Assembly (NCBI GenBank): GCA_030592825.1 | Contig: JAUVIG010000077.1 | Location: 1 to 12,048 of the forward strand | Source of the DNA: Chlorobiota bacterium | Lineage (GTDB): Bacteria; Bacteroidota; Bacteroidia; Bacteroidales; JAADGE01 | Reading direction: 5' to 3' | Length of the DNA stretch: 12,048 nt | Shown: piece after piece, positions 1 through 6,966 of the stretch | Layout of the letters: every line of letters starts with the position of its first letter | How positions within the stretch are numbered: position 1 is the first letter of the stretch | The notes under the pieces: generated by a model | Told to the model about the DNA's origin: nothing | What the model saw: the letters and a program-made list of their open reading frames with translations, nothing else | The model's database searches: none | Program-made: the position numbers and the translations under genes

Positions 1-116
1 AGATTTACAAAAAAAGACGCAAATACCAATGGGTATTCTTACTTTTTTTCTAAACTTTTTATCTCAATATCTTGGCACTTCTCTTTGTCTATAACCGCTC
101 AATTTAGGTTAAATTA
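1..116. other. Spacer downstream of groEL with weak hairpin
   Basis: Non-coding stretch following the groEL stop codon. It contains the perfect 6-bp stem AATACC (22-27) / GGTATT (32-37) with a 4-nt loop. On the minus strand, the direction of groEL transcription, a run of seven Ts lies at 9-15, a few bases beyond the stem. On the plus strand a T run lies at 43-49. This could be a weak terminator acting in either direction, but the stem is short and the T run is not adjacent. Nothing else is recognisable here. Confidence 0.35.
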
Positions 117-1757
117 TTACATCATTCCGCCCATTCCGCCCATTCCGCCTCCGGGAGGCATCATCGGTGCAGGATTATCTTCTTTTTCATCAACCATCAC
201 AGCTTCTGTTGTTAATAACATACCGGCAATTGATGCTGCATTTTCTAAAGCAATTCTGGTTACTTTAGTAGGATCAATTACACCTGCTTTATATAAATTC
301 TCAAATTTATCTGTACGTGCATTGTAACCAAAATCATCTTTACCTTCTTTAACAACTTGTACAACAACAGCACCTTCTTTGCCTGCATTTATTGCAATTT
401 GTCTTACAGGTTCTTCAATTGCTCTTTTAATAATTTCAATTCCGACATTTTCATCATCATTTTCACCTTTAATCTTATCTAAAGCTTCCAAAGATCTGAT
501 ATAAGCTACTCCTCCTCCGGGAACGATACCTTCTTCAACTGCAGCTCTTGTTGCACTTAATGCATCATCAACACGATCTTTTTTCTCTTTCATTTCAACT
601 TCAGAAGCTGCACCAACATAAATTACTGCAACACCACCTGAAAGTTTCGCTAATCTTTCTTGTAATTTTTCTTTATCATAGTCTGAAGTAGTATTTTCTA
701 TATGAGTTTTAATTTCTTTTACTCTTGCTTTTATTTGATCTTTATCTCCGGCTCCGTTTACTATTATTGTATTTTCTTTATCTATTACAATTTTTTCGGT
801 AGTACCGCACATTTCAAGAGTAGCATTTTCCAATTTATAACCTCTTTCTTCAGTAATTACCGTACCTCCTGTTAAAACAGCCAGATCTTCCAACATTTCT
901 TTTCTTCTGTCACCAAATCCGGGAGCTTTAACTGCAGCGACTTTCAATGATCCTCTGAGTTTATTTACAACAAGAGTTGCTAATGCTTCTCCGTCAATAT
1001 CTTCAGCAATTATCATTAAGGGACGGTTTTCCTGTGCAGCGGGTTCCAATACAGGCAGCAGATCTTTCATGGAGGAAATCTTTTTATCATATAATAAAAT
1101 ATATGGTTTTTCAAGAACTCCTTCCATTTTATCAGTATCAGTAATAAAATAATGAGAAATATATCCTCTGTCAAACTGCATACCTTCTACCACTTCAACA
1201 TGTGTATCAATTCCTTTTGCTTCCTCAACAGTTATCACACCGTCTTTTTTAACGATCTTCATTGCATCGGCAATGTGTTTCCCAATTTCTTCATCATTAT
1301 TAGCAGAGATTCTTGCTACTTGTTCAATTTTTTTGCTGTCTTCTTTAACATCTTGTGATTGACTTTTCAATCCTTCTACAATTGCTTTCACGGCTTTGTC
1401 AATTCCTCTTTTTAAATCCATCGGATTTGCACCGGAAGTTACATTTTTTATACCTACATTTATAATTGATTGAGCAAGAACAGTTGCAGTTGTTGTTCCG
1501 TCGCCGGCATCATCACCTGTTTTAGAAGCTACCTCTTTTATCATTTGAGCGCCTACATTTTCAAATGCATCAGAAAGATCAATTTCTTTAGCAACAGTAA
1601 CACCGTCTTTTGTAATTTGAGGTGCTCCGTATGATTTTTCAATTACAACATTGCGACCTTTTGGTCCGAGCGTAATTTTAACTGCATCGTTAAGTTTGTC
1701 TACACCTTTTTTTAAAGCATCTCTGGCTTCAATATCAAATAAAATTTCTTTTGCCAT
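117..1757 (-). CDS. groL: Chaperonin GroEL (Hsp60, Cpn60)
   Basis: A 546-residue 60-kDa chaperonin subunit, matching the usual family length. GroEL forms the double-ring ATP-driven folding chamber of the cytosol and works with the GroES lid. Visible landmarks are the ATP-site segments around DGVTVAKEI (51-59) and GDGTTTATV (85-93), the Asp pair at 398-399 that contains the catalytic Asp, the Cpn60 signature AAVEEGIVPGGG (406-417), and the Gly-Met-rich tail ending GGMGGMGGMM. The ATG at 1755-1757 gives the canonical MAKEILFD-type N terminus. No Shine-Dalgarno is visible; the leader is A-rich. groES, normally the gene immediately upstream, is not present: the 502 bp upstream holds no protein gene. 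No CIRCE inverted repeat and no clear minus-strand TAnnTTTG promoter box was found upstream, so its regulation is not evident. Confidence 0.98.
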   Translation of the reverse strand: MAKEILFDIEARDALKKGVDKLNDAVKITLGPKGRNVVIEKSYGAPQITKDGVTVAKEIDLSDAFENVGAQMIKEVASKTGDDAGDGTTTATVLAQSIINVGIKNVTSGANPMDLKRGIDKAVKAIVEGLKSQSQDVKEDSKKIEQVARISANNDEEIGKHIADAMKIVKKDGVITVEEAKGIDTHVEVVEGMQFDRGYISHYFITDTDKMEGVLEKPYILLYDKKISSMKDLLPVLEPAAQENRPLMIIAEDIDGEALATLVVNKLRGSLKVAAVKAPGFGDRRKEMLEDLAVLTGGTVITEERGYKLENATLEMCGTTEKIVIDKENTIIVNGAGDKDQIKARVKEIKTHIENTTSDYDKEKLQERLAKLSGGVAVIYVGAASEVEMKEKKDRVDDALSATRAAVEEGIVPGGGVAYIRSLEALDKIKGENDDENVGIEIIKRAIEEPVRQIAINAGKEGAVVVQVVKEGKDDFGYNARTDKFENLYKAGVIDPTKVTRIALENAASIAGMLLTTEAVMVDEKEDNPAPMMPPGGGMGGMGGMM

Positions 1758-1778
1758 TTTATATTAATTTTATGTTTG
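1750..1778 (+). promoter_or_regulatory. Possible plus-strand Bacteroidota promoter (TTTG-N17-TATGTTTG)
   Basis: TTTG at 1750-1753 and TATGTTTG at 1771-1778, separated by 17 bp, match the Bacteroidota -33/-7 consensus TTTG / TAnnTTTG. The spacing is at the short end of the accepted range. It points away from groEL and its upstream part lies inside the first groEL codons. Such matches occur by chance in AT-rich DNA; what raises interest is the intrinsic terminator on the same strand about 200 bp downstream. Confidence 0.35.
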
Positions 1779-1904
1779 AAATAACTATTTTTCTGCTCTG
1801 CTTTTTACATAATTTATGCCAAAGCGAATTTTGAATTGATTGCTTGTTTTTTATGACGAAAATGCAGATTGAATGAAATTGATGTAGATTTAAAGTTATT
1901 CATG

Positions 1905-1940
1905 TTACATTGTTGCATTGTCATATTGTTAAATTGCTGA
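1905..1940. repeat. Degenerate ATTGTT octamer-like repeats
   Basis: Four imperfect units of 8-9 bp built on an ATTGTT-like core: ACATTGTTG, CATTGTCAT, ATTGTTAA, ATTGCTGA. It is a low-complexity intergenic repeat with no evident coding role. A similar octamer-based tract occurs at 6923-6953. Confidence 0.45.
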
Positions 1941-1978
1941 ATATCAACTTCATAGTAATTAAAACATTATTTAAAATT

Positions 1979-1999
1979 CCTGACAAAGTCGGGTTTTTT
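1979..1999 (+). terminator. Intrinsic terminator, plus strand
   Basis: Stem CCTGAC (1979-1984), loop AAA, stem GTCGGG (1988-1993) with one G-U pair, followed directly by six Ts (1994-1999). The T run is on the plus-strand side, where no protein gene lies upstream. On the minus strand the hairpin is followed only by AATTTTAAA, so it could at best act weakly there, for example on read-through from the beta-barrel gene. Confidence 0.6.
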
Positions 2000-2180
2000 G
2001 AGCAATCAAAAAAACTATAATACTTGTCGTTTATGGCTTTATGGTATTATATGATTTGTGTTTTCAATTACGAAATGACAAGAGTTCTGAATTTGGCAGT
2101 TTTATGACATTTAGGCATAAACTATTTGAAATAAAGTAAAAAGAGTGAAGTTTTAAATCTTCGCTTAAATATATATTATT

Positions 2181-2250
2181 AGTCAAGGCTTGACATTATT
2201 AACATGAGTTCGATATAAGAAATATTTACAGCAAAGTCAAACCTTGACTT
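2181..2250. repeat. Pair of related palindromes forming an inverted repeat
   Basis: GTCAAGGCTTGAC (2182-2194) is a 13-bp palindrome. AAGTCAAACCTTGACTT (2234-2250) is a 7-bp stem with a 3-nt centre. The 13-bp cores match at 11 of 13 positions as direct repeats and, because both are palindromic, they also pair with each other: 13 of 14 positions between 2181-2194 and the complement of 2236-2249. The second copy begins within 30 bp of the stop codon of the beta-barrel gene, so it may be a transcript-end hairpin. It could equally be a protein-binding pair or a REP-like repeat. Confidence 0.6.
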
Positions 2251-2259
2251 GATAACACA

Positions 2260-3501
2260 CTATTTAAAGAAGTAATAAACTGCAAATAACAGTCTCAAAT
2301 TATTTGCTTCCGTAATTTCAACAGGAACTCCTTTTTCGTCTGTTGATGCACCGTAATTTGCAACAGTATATTCCGTTTCAAAAGCAAAACGTGCAGGGCC
2401 TACATTATAAATCACTCTTGGTGAAATTCTGTATTGACTTTCAATATTTGTTCCGAGGCCATAAACAGCTCCGACAATATCATTTTCCGAACCGAGATTT
2501 TTTGTATATCCTCCGAAAACACCAAACTGAAATTTCTTACCGTTTGTATGAATATCCATCCATGCCGACATTGTTGTTAAAGGAGTATAACTTACAAAAC
2601 CTTTGGTTATATCTGTTGAATCAGTAACAGCAAACCCGCCTATACTCAAAACATCCGGTAGATTTTGTCCGTATATTCCTTCCATTTTAACAGTTACCGG
2701 TGATGTTTTTATTTTAAGAAAAGCAATACTACTGAAGCTGCTTACGGTTTCTTCTGTAGCATATCCTGCTCCTGTAACAATTTGCGGAACAATTTGCTTA
2801 TATCCTCCGCCTATTCCGGTAAGAAAAGTTTTTCCGTTGCCGAAATGAATTTGACCGCTTAATTCAGGCATTGATGAATTTCTTAAATATTCACCGGTAA
2901 TTCCTGCAGGTCCTCTGCTTGAATAATCTCTTTGCATTGAGGCTACAGCGAGTAACTTTAAATTTCCTGACTTATGTGTTAAACGAATTTGAGGATTTCT
3001 TCCGAATGGCTGAAAAGGAACACCTGTATTAAATGAAACTGTTCCGGGAAAACATCCTGTTACAAACATTGGAATCCAATATTGTCCGAATAACAATTCT
3101 GTATTTTCCCAATTCATTTTTACATATGCATGTCGTAATCTTAAAAGATTTATATTTGCATTTGCTTGGGCAAAGAAATCTCCTTCAATTTTTGCCGATA
3201 ACTTTGCATTTAAAACATCCGGTCCTGTTATACCAAGAGACAGGCGAGATTGTACAGCAAGAAAATTCATATTTGATTTTGCATTAATATCATTACCGTC
3301 AGCATCTTCAGAGACAGCAGCAGGGAACAATAAGAAATGACCTTCACGAGCAGTTACAGTTTGCCTTGAATCCCAAAAGAAGTCGTTCTTTACAAAACCA
3401 CTCCATTTTAGATTTATTTTTTTTTCTTCTTTATCACCGTCTTGCGAGAAACCAAGTATCGGTATTAATGTAACAATAAGTACTATTATTGATTTTTTCA
3501 T
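2260..3501 (-). CDS. Probable outer-membrane beta-barrel (porin-like) protein
   Basis: A 413-residue exported protein. Residues 1-20 form a signal peptide (MKKS start, hydrophobic core, cleavage likely near GFSQ). The rest alternates short amphipathic strands rich in Gly, Phe, Tyr and Thr, for example QSRLSLGITG, HAYVKMNWEN, LLAVASMQRDY and FQFGVFGGYT, and ends in an aromatic strand (LLFAVYYFFK), as expected for an outer-membrane barrel. The overall look resembles DcaP-like or generic porins of Gram-negative bacteria, but I cannot name the substrate. It follows a SUMF1-like gene by 34 bp on the same strand, suggesting co-transcription. That gap contains the heptamer TTTGAAA repeated twice (3513-3526). 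The start is supported by the signal peptide. No Shine-Dalgarno is present. A palindromic element lies just after the stop. Confidence 0.75.
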   Translation of the reverse strand: MKKSIIVLIVTLIPILGFSQDGDKEEKKINLKWSGFVKNDFFWDSRQTVTAREGHFLLFPAAVSEDADGNDINAKSNMNFLAVQSRLSLGITGPDVLNAKLSAKIEGDFFAQANANINLLRLRHAYVKMNWENTELLFGQYWIPMFVTGCFPGTVSFNTGVPFQPFGRNPQIRLTHKSGNLKLLAVASMQRDYSSRGPAGITGEYLRNSSMPELSGQIHFGNGKTFLTGIGGGYKQIVPQIVTGAGYATEETVSSFSSIAFLKIKTSPVTVKMEGIYGQNLPDVLSIGGFAVTDSTDITKGFVSYTPLTTMSAWMDIHTNGKKFQFGVFGGYTKNLGSENDIVGAVYGLGTNIESQYRISPRVIYNVGPARFAFETEYTVANYGASTDEKGVPVEITEANNLRLLFAVYYFFK

Positions 3502-3535
3502 TTATAAATTATTTTGAAATTTGAAATTTGTTATT

Positions 3536-4291
3536 CTAAATCTTTACACATCGAAATCCAATTGTAATATCTACCCAGCTGCCCCTTAAAGCATTACGAA
3601 TAAATACTTTTTTACATGCTGAACCGGATTTCCATCCGCCACCCCTGACAACAGTTAATCTTCCGTTTTCAGGACCTTTTGGGTTTTTTGTCGGAGAATC
3701 TTTATAATAATCTTTTTCGTATATGTCGCTAACCCATTCTCTTGCATTACCGGACATACCATATAATCCGAAATTATTTTGCTTTCCTGATAAAACATTA
3801 TACGGATGTCTGTCACCCTTATTAAAAACAGAATCAATGTTAATACAACTTCTGAAAACATCACCGTTTGAGTAATTCTTATCAATTAGTCCTCCTCGTG
3901 CGGCATATTCCCATTCTGCTTCAGTCGGCAACCTTTTTCCTGCATATTCAGCATATTTTTTTGCATCATTTTTACTTACACCAATAACAGGACAATTCGG
4001 ATATTTCAGACTACTTCTGTACTTATCAGTACCCCAAAATTCAGGCAATTTATGTCCGGTTTCCTTACAAAAAGTGTAATATTCAAGATTAGTTACTTCA
4101 TGTATATCCATAAAAAATGAATCTACTACTACTTTATGTGCCGGACTGTAATCAGAATCAGATTCTGAATCCTTTCCCATTATATATTCTCCACCCGGAA
4201 TTAACTTCATACCTTTTTCAGAATTTTGAGCCGTAACTGTGGTTATTAAAATACTTTGGAATATTAAAAAAATCAAAATTTGTCTTTTCAT
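3536..4291 (-). CDS. Secreted SUMF1 / formylglycine-generating-enzyme-like protein
   Basis: A 251-residue protein with a signal peptide (MKRQ start, hydrophobic stretch to about 20, likely cleavage after TVTA) followed by one SUMF1/FGE-sulfatase domain. Family landmarks are IPGGEYIMGK (31-40), HEVTN (64-68), KRLPTEAEWEYAARGG (119-134), GLYGMSGNAREWVSD (175-189), RGGGW (216-220) and GFRCV (245-249). True formylglycine-generating enzymes activate sulfatases with a Cys pair shortly after RGGS. Here the first Cys position is Ser222, and the only nearby Cys (Cys226) is shifted by one residue, so oxidase activity is doubtful; many bacterial members of this family are non-catalytic or bind other ligands. 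It is much shorter than the gliding proteins GldJ and GldK and is not lipidated. It stands 34 bp upstream of a beta-barrel gene, its probable operon partner. Confidence 0.85.
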   Translation of the reverse strand: MKRQILIFLIFQSILITTVTAQNSEKGMKLIPGGEYIMGKDSESDSDYSPAHKVVVDSFFMDIHEVTNLEYYTFCKETGHKLPEFWGTDKYRSSLKYPNCPVIGVSKNDAKKYAEYAGKRLPTEAEWEYAARGGLIDKNYSNGDVFRSCINIDSVFNKGDRHPYNVLSGKQNNFGLYGMSGNAREWVSDIYEKDYYKDSPTKNPKGPENGRLTVVRGGGWKSGSACKKVFIRNALRGSWVDITIGFRCVKI

Positions 4292-4408
4292 CTGAAAATA
4301 ATTGAAAAATTAATAATTATATTATTCATGTTTTATAAGCTGTTTTTTATTTATTTTGATTTTTTACTACAAAGGGCAGATAATTCATAAAGTTTGATTT
4401 TGCTTTAT

Positions 4409-4451
4409 AAAAAATGTCGGTGAGAAGAAAATAATACTTCTCACCAACATT
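4409..4451 (-). terminator. Strong intrinsic terminator of the yjcH-actP unit
   Basis: A 15-bp stem with a single G-U pair: 4437-4451 pairs with 4413-4427, with a 9-nt loop at 4428-4436. In the minus-strand RNA it is followed by a T run (complement of the As at 4409-4414). It begins 13 bp after the actP stop codon and separates that unit from the SUMF1-like gene. Confidence 0.9.
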
Positions 4452-4464
4452 ATATATTGGATTA

Positions 4465-6381
4465 TTATGCTTGAACTAACTTTTTATTATCTTTTTGAGT
4501 TGCAAGAGATACCAAAACCAAAGTCAGTAAAGCTAATGTAAATGAAATAATTGCCGGATTATCTAACATATGTGGTGCATCTAATTTATCTAAGCCGTAG
4601 CGATCCCACATTGTCGGTGAAGTCAGGATAATTCCCAAGGCAGACACTATTCCCATAACAATAGACCAAGCAATTCCTTTTGCTGTTGTTTTTTTCCAGA
4701 ACAATAACATAATAATAGCAGGAAGATTTGCGGAAGCTGCAACTGCAAACGCCCAACCAACCAAGAACGAAACATTCATTCCTTTAAATGAAATCCCGAG
4801 TATTATAGCTACAACACCAACTGAAAACGCAGCAATTTTTCCTGCTCTTACTTTTGCTTTATCATCAAGATTTTTACCCATGTATCTGTCAACAAGATCG
4901 TGAGCTATTGCACCGGAAGATGCGACAATCAATCCGCTCACCGTACCGAGAATAGTGGCAAATGCAATTGCGGAAATTATTGAGAATAACCCTATTCCGA
5001 ATGCTTTTGCAAGCAAAGGCCCTGACATATTACTGCTTTCCACATCAAGAACACCGTTCACGGCAGCACCAAGTCCCATAAAAAGTGTCAGAACATAAAA
5101 ACCTCCGATTGCGGCAATTGCAACAATTGTAGATTTTCTTGCATCTTTTTGGCTTTTTACTGTGTAGTATCTGATTAAAATATGAGGCAATGAAGCTGTA
5201 CCAAGAAACAGTGCTAACATTAAAGAAATAAAATTTAACTTTGTCCAAGGATTAGAATCTTTTCCGATTTTAAATTTAAGACCGGGCATCATCATTTCTT
5301 TACCTGAAGTAATTTCTTGATGCCATACAACAACTTTATTTTTTCCGTCATTAAATTTTACTTTAATAAATCTGATAATTTCACTATTTTCAATTGTTGA
5401 TAAGAACTTGAACGGACCTAATGCACCTGTACTTGTAACTTCTTTTCCGTCAACAATAATTTTACTCATATGTCCGACTTGGTAAAACTTAGCATTTTCT
5501 TTTGGTTCACCGTTATAAAATTTATCTCCGGCTTCTGTTTCAGTTACAGAAAGCATTTCTTTAAGAACAAGATCACCGTTTACTTTAACAAGGTCAAACC
5601 AACGATAAACACCTTTCTGAAATTCAATCTTAACAAATTGGTGTCCTTTAACTTCTTGTTGAGAAAGGACATTATATCCCTCTACGGTAAGTGCATCATC
5701 ACTGCCTGTTGGAGTCAAAGTAACAAATTCATGATATTTTTGATCTTCATTGTCGGGAGTTAAAGTAAGCCCGTTATTAAATATATATACAGCAAGTATT
5801 GTTGAAAAGATAATTAATAAACCTCCTTTAATAAATTGCACATATGTTGTAGAGGTCATTCCTGCTGTAGCTACAATAAAAACAACAATTACTCCTACGA
5901 TTACTACTCCTACCCAATGCGATAAACCAAGCAATGGTGTTACTAAAGCACCGGCACCAACCATTTGCGGGATTAAGTAAAAAATAGAAACAATAAGCGT
6001 ACTTATTGCAGCCGTTAATTGAATTGCTTTCGAATTAAATTTTGAATCTAATGCATCTGTAAAAGTAAATTTACCCAGTCGTTTTAACGGTTCGGCAACG
6101 AGGAAAAGTGCTACAATCCAACCGGCGAGATAACCTATTGAATATAAAAATCCATCGTATCCGACAAATGCAATCATACCGCAAATACCGAGAAATGATG
6201 CTGCCGAAAGGTAATCGCCTGCAAATGCAATCCCGTTTACACCCCAATGAATGGTGCCGCCCGCAGCAAAATAACTGCTTGCAGATTTTGTTCTTCTTGC
6301 AAAATAAAACGATAAACCTAATACGAACAATACAAATATTACAAATAAAACTATTGCGAAAGTTGAAACTCCATATATCAT
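4465..6381 (-). CDS. actP: ActP-like sodium:solute (acetate-type) symporter with long loop
   Basis: A 638-residue inner-membrane carrier of the sodium:solute symporter family, closest in motif pattern to the cation/acetate symporter ActP. Conserved stretches include GVNGIAFAGDYLSAASFLG (47-65), YLIPQMVGAGALVTPLLGL (135-153), LGTASLPHILIRYYTV (393-408) and AIAFATILGTVSGL, matching the ActP order. E. coli ActP is about 549 residues; the extra length is a hydrophilic insertion at about 203-378, between the helix ending IFSTILAVYIF and the helix starting near NFISLMLALFLG, where E. coli has only some 45 residues. The upstream DUF485 gene overlaps it by four bases (ATGA), and a perfect AGGAGG (complement of 6389-6394) sits 7 nt before the ATG. 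Probable role is uptake of acetate or another short organic acid with Na+ or H+. No acetyl-CoA synthetase gene is in the window. Confidence 0.9.
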   Translation of the reverse strand: MIYGVSTFAIVLFVIFVLFVLGLSFYFARRTKSASSYFAAGGTIHWGVNGIAFAGDYLSAASFLGICGMIAFVGYDGFLYSIGYLAGWIVALFLVAEPLKRLGKFTFTDALDSKFNSKAIQLTAAISTLIVSIFYLIPQMVGAGALVTPLLGLSHWVGVVIVGVIVVFIVATAGMTSTTYVQFIKGGLLIIFSTILAVYIFNNGLTLTPDNEDQKYHEFVTLTPTGSDDALTVEGYNVLSQQEVKGHQFVKIEFQKGVYRWFDLVKVNGDLVLKEMLSVTETEAGDKFYNGEPKENAKFYQVGHMSKIIVDGKEVTSTGALGPFKFLSTIENSEIIRFIKVKFNDGKNKVVVWHQEITSGKEMMMPGLKFKIGKDSNPWTKLNFISLMLALFLGTASLPHILIRYYTVKSQKDARKSTIVAIAAIGGFYVLTLFMGLGAAVNGVLDVESSNMSGPLLAKAFGIGLFSIISAIAFATILGTVSGLIVASSGAIAHDLVDRYMGKNLDDKAKVRAGKIAAFSVGVVAIILGISFKGMNVSFLVGWAFAVAASANLPAIIMLLFWKKTTAKGIAWSIVMGIVSALGIILTSPTMWDRYGLDKLDAPHMLDNPAIISFTLALLTLVLVSLATQKDNKKLVQA

Positions 6382-6659
6382 GATTTGTCCTCCTTATTCA
6401 TTAAATTTTCAAATTTAGTACATCGCCAATTATAAAATAAACCAAGTAAAATGGCAAAAATAATTAGACCAAAACCGTAAACAACAGCCAGATTTTGGTT
6501 TCCGAGAACAACTTTGCCCATTAATGTGTAGTCTGCAACACCAATTGCCACAAAACCGGCATAAACAATTAAATAAATAAAAAATAATATTACTCCGAGT
6601 TTTGTTTTTTTCTTAACAGCATGGTCTACACCAAGCTCTACTGCAGGTCCGTGGTCCAT
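6378..6659 (-). CDS. yjcH: DUF485 (YjcH-like) small membrane protein
   Basis: A 93-residue inner-membrane protein with two predicted helices, about 24-44 (LGVILFFIYLIVYAGFVAIG) and 58-80 (AVVYGFGLIIFAILLGLFYNW). The segment LAVVYGFGLIIFA is the hallmark of DUF485, the family of E. coli YjcH, which is encoded between acs and actP. The function is not established; partnership with the symporter is inferred from conserved adjacency. The stop codon overlaps the actP start (ATGA), implying translational coupling. It starts at the ATG at 6657-6659, in an AT-rich leader without a Shine-Dalgarno. This is the first gene of the transport unit; no clear TAnnTTTG box was found in the first 100 bp upstream. 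Confidence 0.88.
   Translation of the reverse strand: MDHGPAVELGVDHAVKKKTKLGVILFFIYLIVYAGFVAIGVADYTLMGKVVLGNQNLAVVYGFGLIIFAILLGLFYNWRCTKFENLMNKEDKS
6389..6394 (-). promoter_or_regulatory. Consensus Shine-Dalgarno for actP
   Basis: AGGAGG on the minus strand, 7 nt before the actP ATG and inside the 3' end of the DUF485 gene. It decides the actP start. The other starts in this window lack such a site, so it stands out in a group that rarely uses Shine-Dalgarno sequences. Confidence 0.8.
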
Positions 6660-6966
6660 AAAATATATTTTTAAATTAATAGATAGTGATATTCACAACT
6701 CAACTACTAGGTAAAAAACTAATGATGTAATTTTCTTGTTTTACACCTACAATATTGAGATATGTTGATTATTTCATTTAAAAAAACAAAAATACTTTAA
6801 ATTGATAAGGGATTGAATGATAAAAATCATTGTATATTTCAAAATTTGATTTCCAAATATCAGGATATAAAAGTATAAAAAAATGGTTCTTATGTGAATT
6901 TAATTTGTTCCGGATTAATAATAATGACAAAATGATTGAATAACAAAATGATTAAATATTAAAATC
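6660..6966. other. 307-bp spacer upstream of yjcH-actP
   Basis: AT-rich non-coding DNA between the end of the LTA-synthase-like gene and yjcH, which should contain the yjcH promoter. A minus-strand TATTTTTG (complement of 6787-6794) fits a TAnnTTTG -7 box, but no TTG is found at the right distance upstream, so it is not claimed as a promoter. No convincing terminator follows the LTA-synthase-like gene. A short tandem repeat lies at 6923-6953. Confidence 0.6.
6923..6953. repeat. Two-copy 16-bp tandem repeat of octamer-like units
   Basis: AATGACAAAATGATT (6923-6937) and AATAACAAAATGATT (6939-6953) differ at one of 15 positions, with a period of 16 bp. Each can be read as two related octamers. 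It lies just beyond the stop of the sulfatase gene. Confidence 0.55.

Larger units (their letters stand above)
1785..1999 (+). ncRNA. Candidate small RNA divergent from groEL
   Basis: Inferred from a promoter-like pair at 1750-1778 and a terminator hairpin at 1979-1999 on the same strand. Together they define a transcript of about 215 nt with no credible ORF. It would be antisense to any groEL leader that extends this far. No known RNA family was recognised. The start is an estimate placed about 7 nt after the -7 box. Confidence 0.25.
1758..2259. other. 502-bp spacer between groEL and beta-barrel gene
   Basis: No protein gene on either strand; the longest plausible open frame near groEL is a 20-codon one (1772-1834). 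From left to right it holds a plus-strand promoter-like pair (1750-1778), degenerate octamer-like ATTGTT repeats (about 1905-1940), a plus-strand hairpin with a T6 tail (1979-1999), a weak hairpin around GTGAAG...CTTCGC (about 2143-2164), and two related palindromes (2182-2194 and 2234-2250). This is where groES would be expected; no trace of it was recognised. Confidence 0.7.

Noticed and set aside
1772..1834. A 20-codon plus-strand frame (MFEITIFLL...) just left of the candidate small RNA start
   Set aside because: It is too short, has no ribosome binding site, and starts at the promoter-like box itself, so translation is unlikely.
1758..2259. Possible CIRCE operator or hidden groES gene upstream of groEL
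   Set aside because: No 9-bp inverted repeat with a 9-bp gap of the CIRCE type was found, and no frame of groES length exists on either strand.
3536..4291. Assignment to the gliding/T9SS proteins GldJ or GldK
   Set aside because: Those are larger lipoproteins encoded with other gld genes; this protein is 251 residues, has a non-lipid signal peptide and no gld neighbours.
6787..6794. TATTTTTG on the minus strand as the yjcH-actP promoter -7 box
   Set aside because: No TTG occurs at the expected distance upstream, and the box lies about 130 bp from the start codon, so the match is probably chance.
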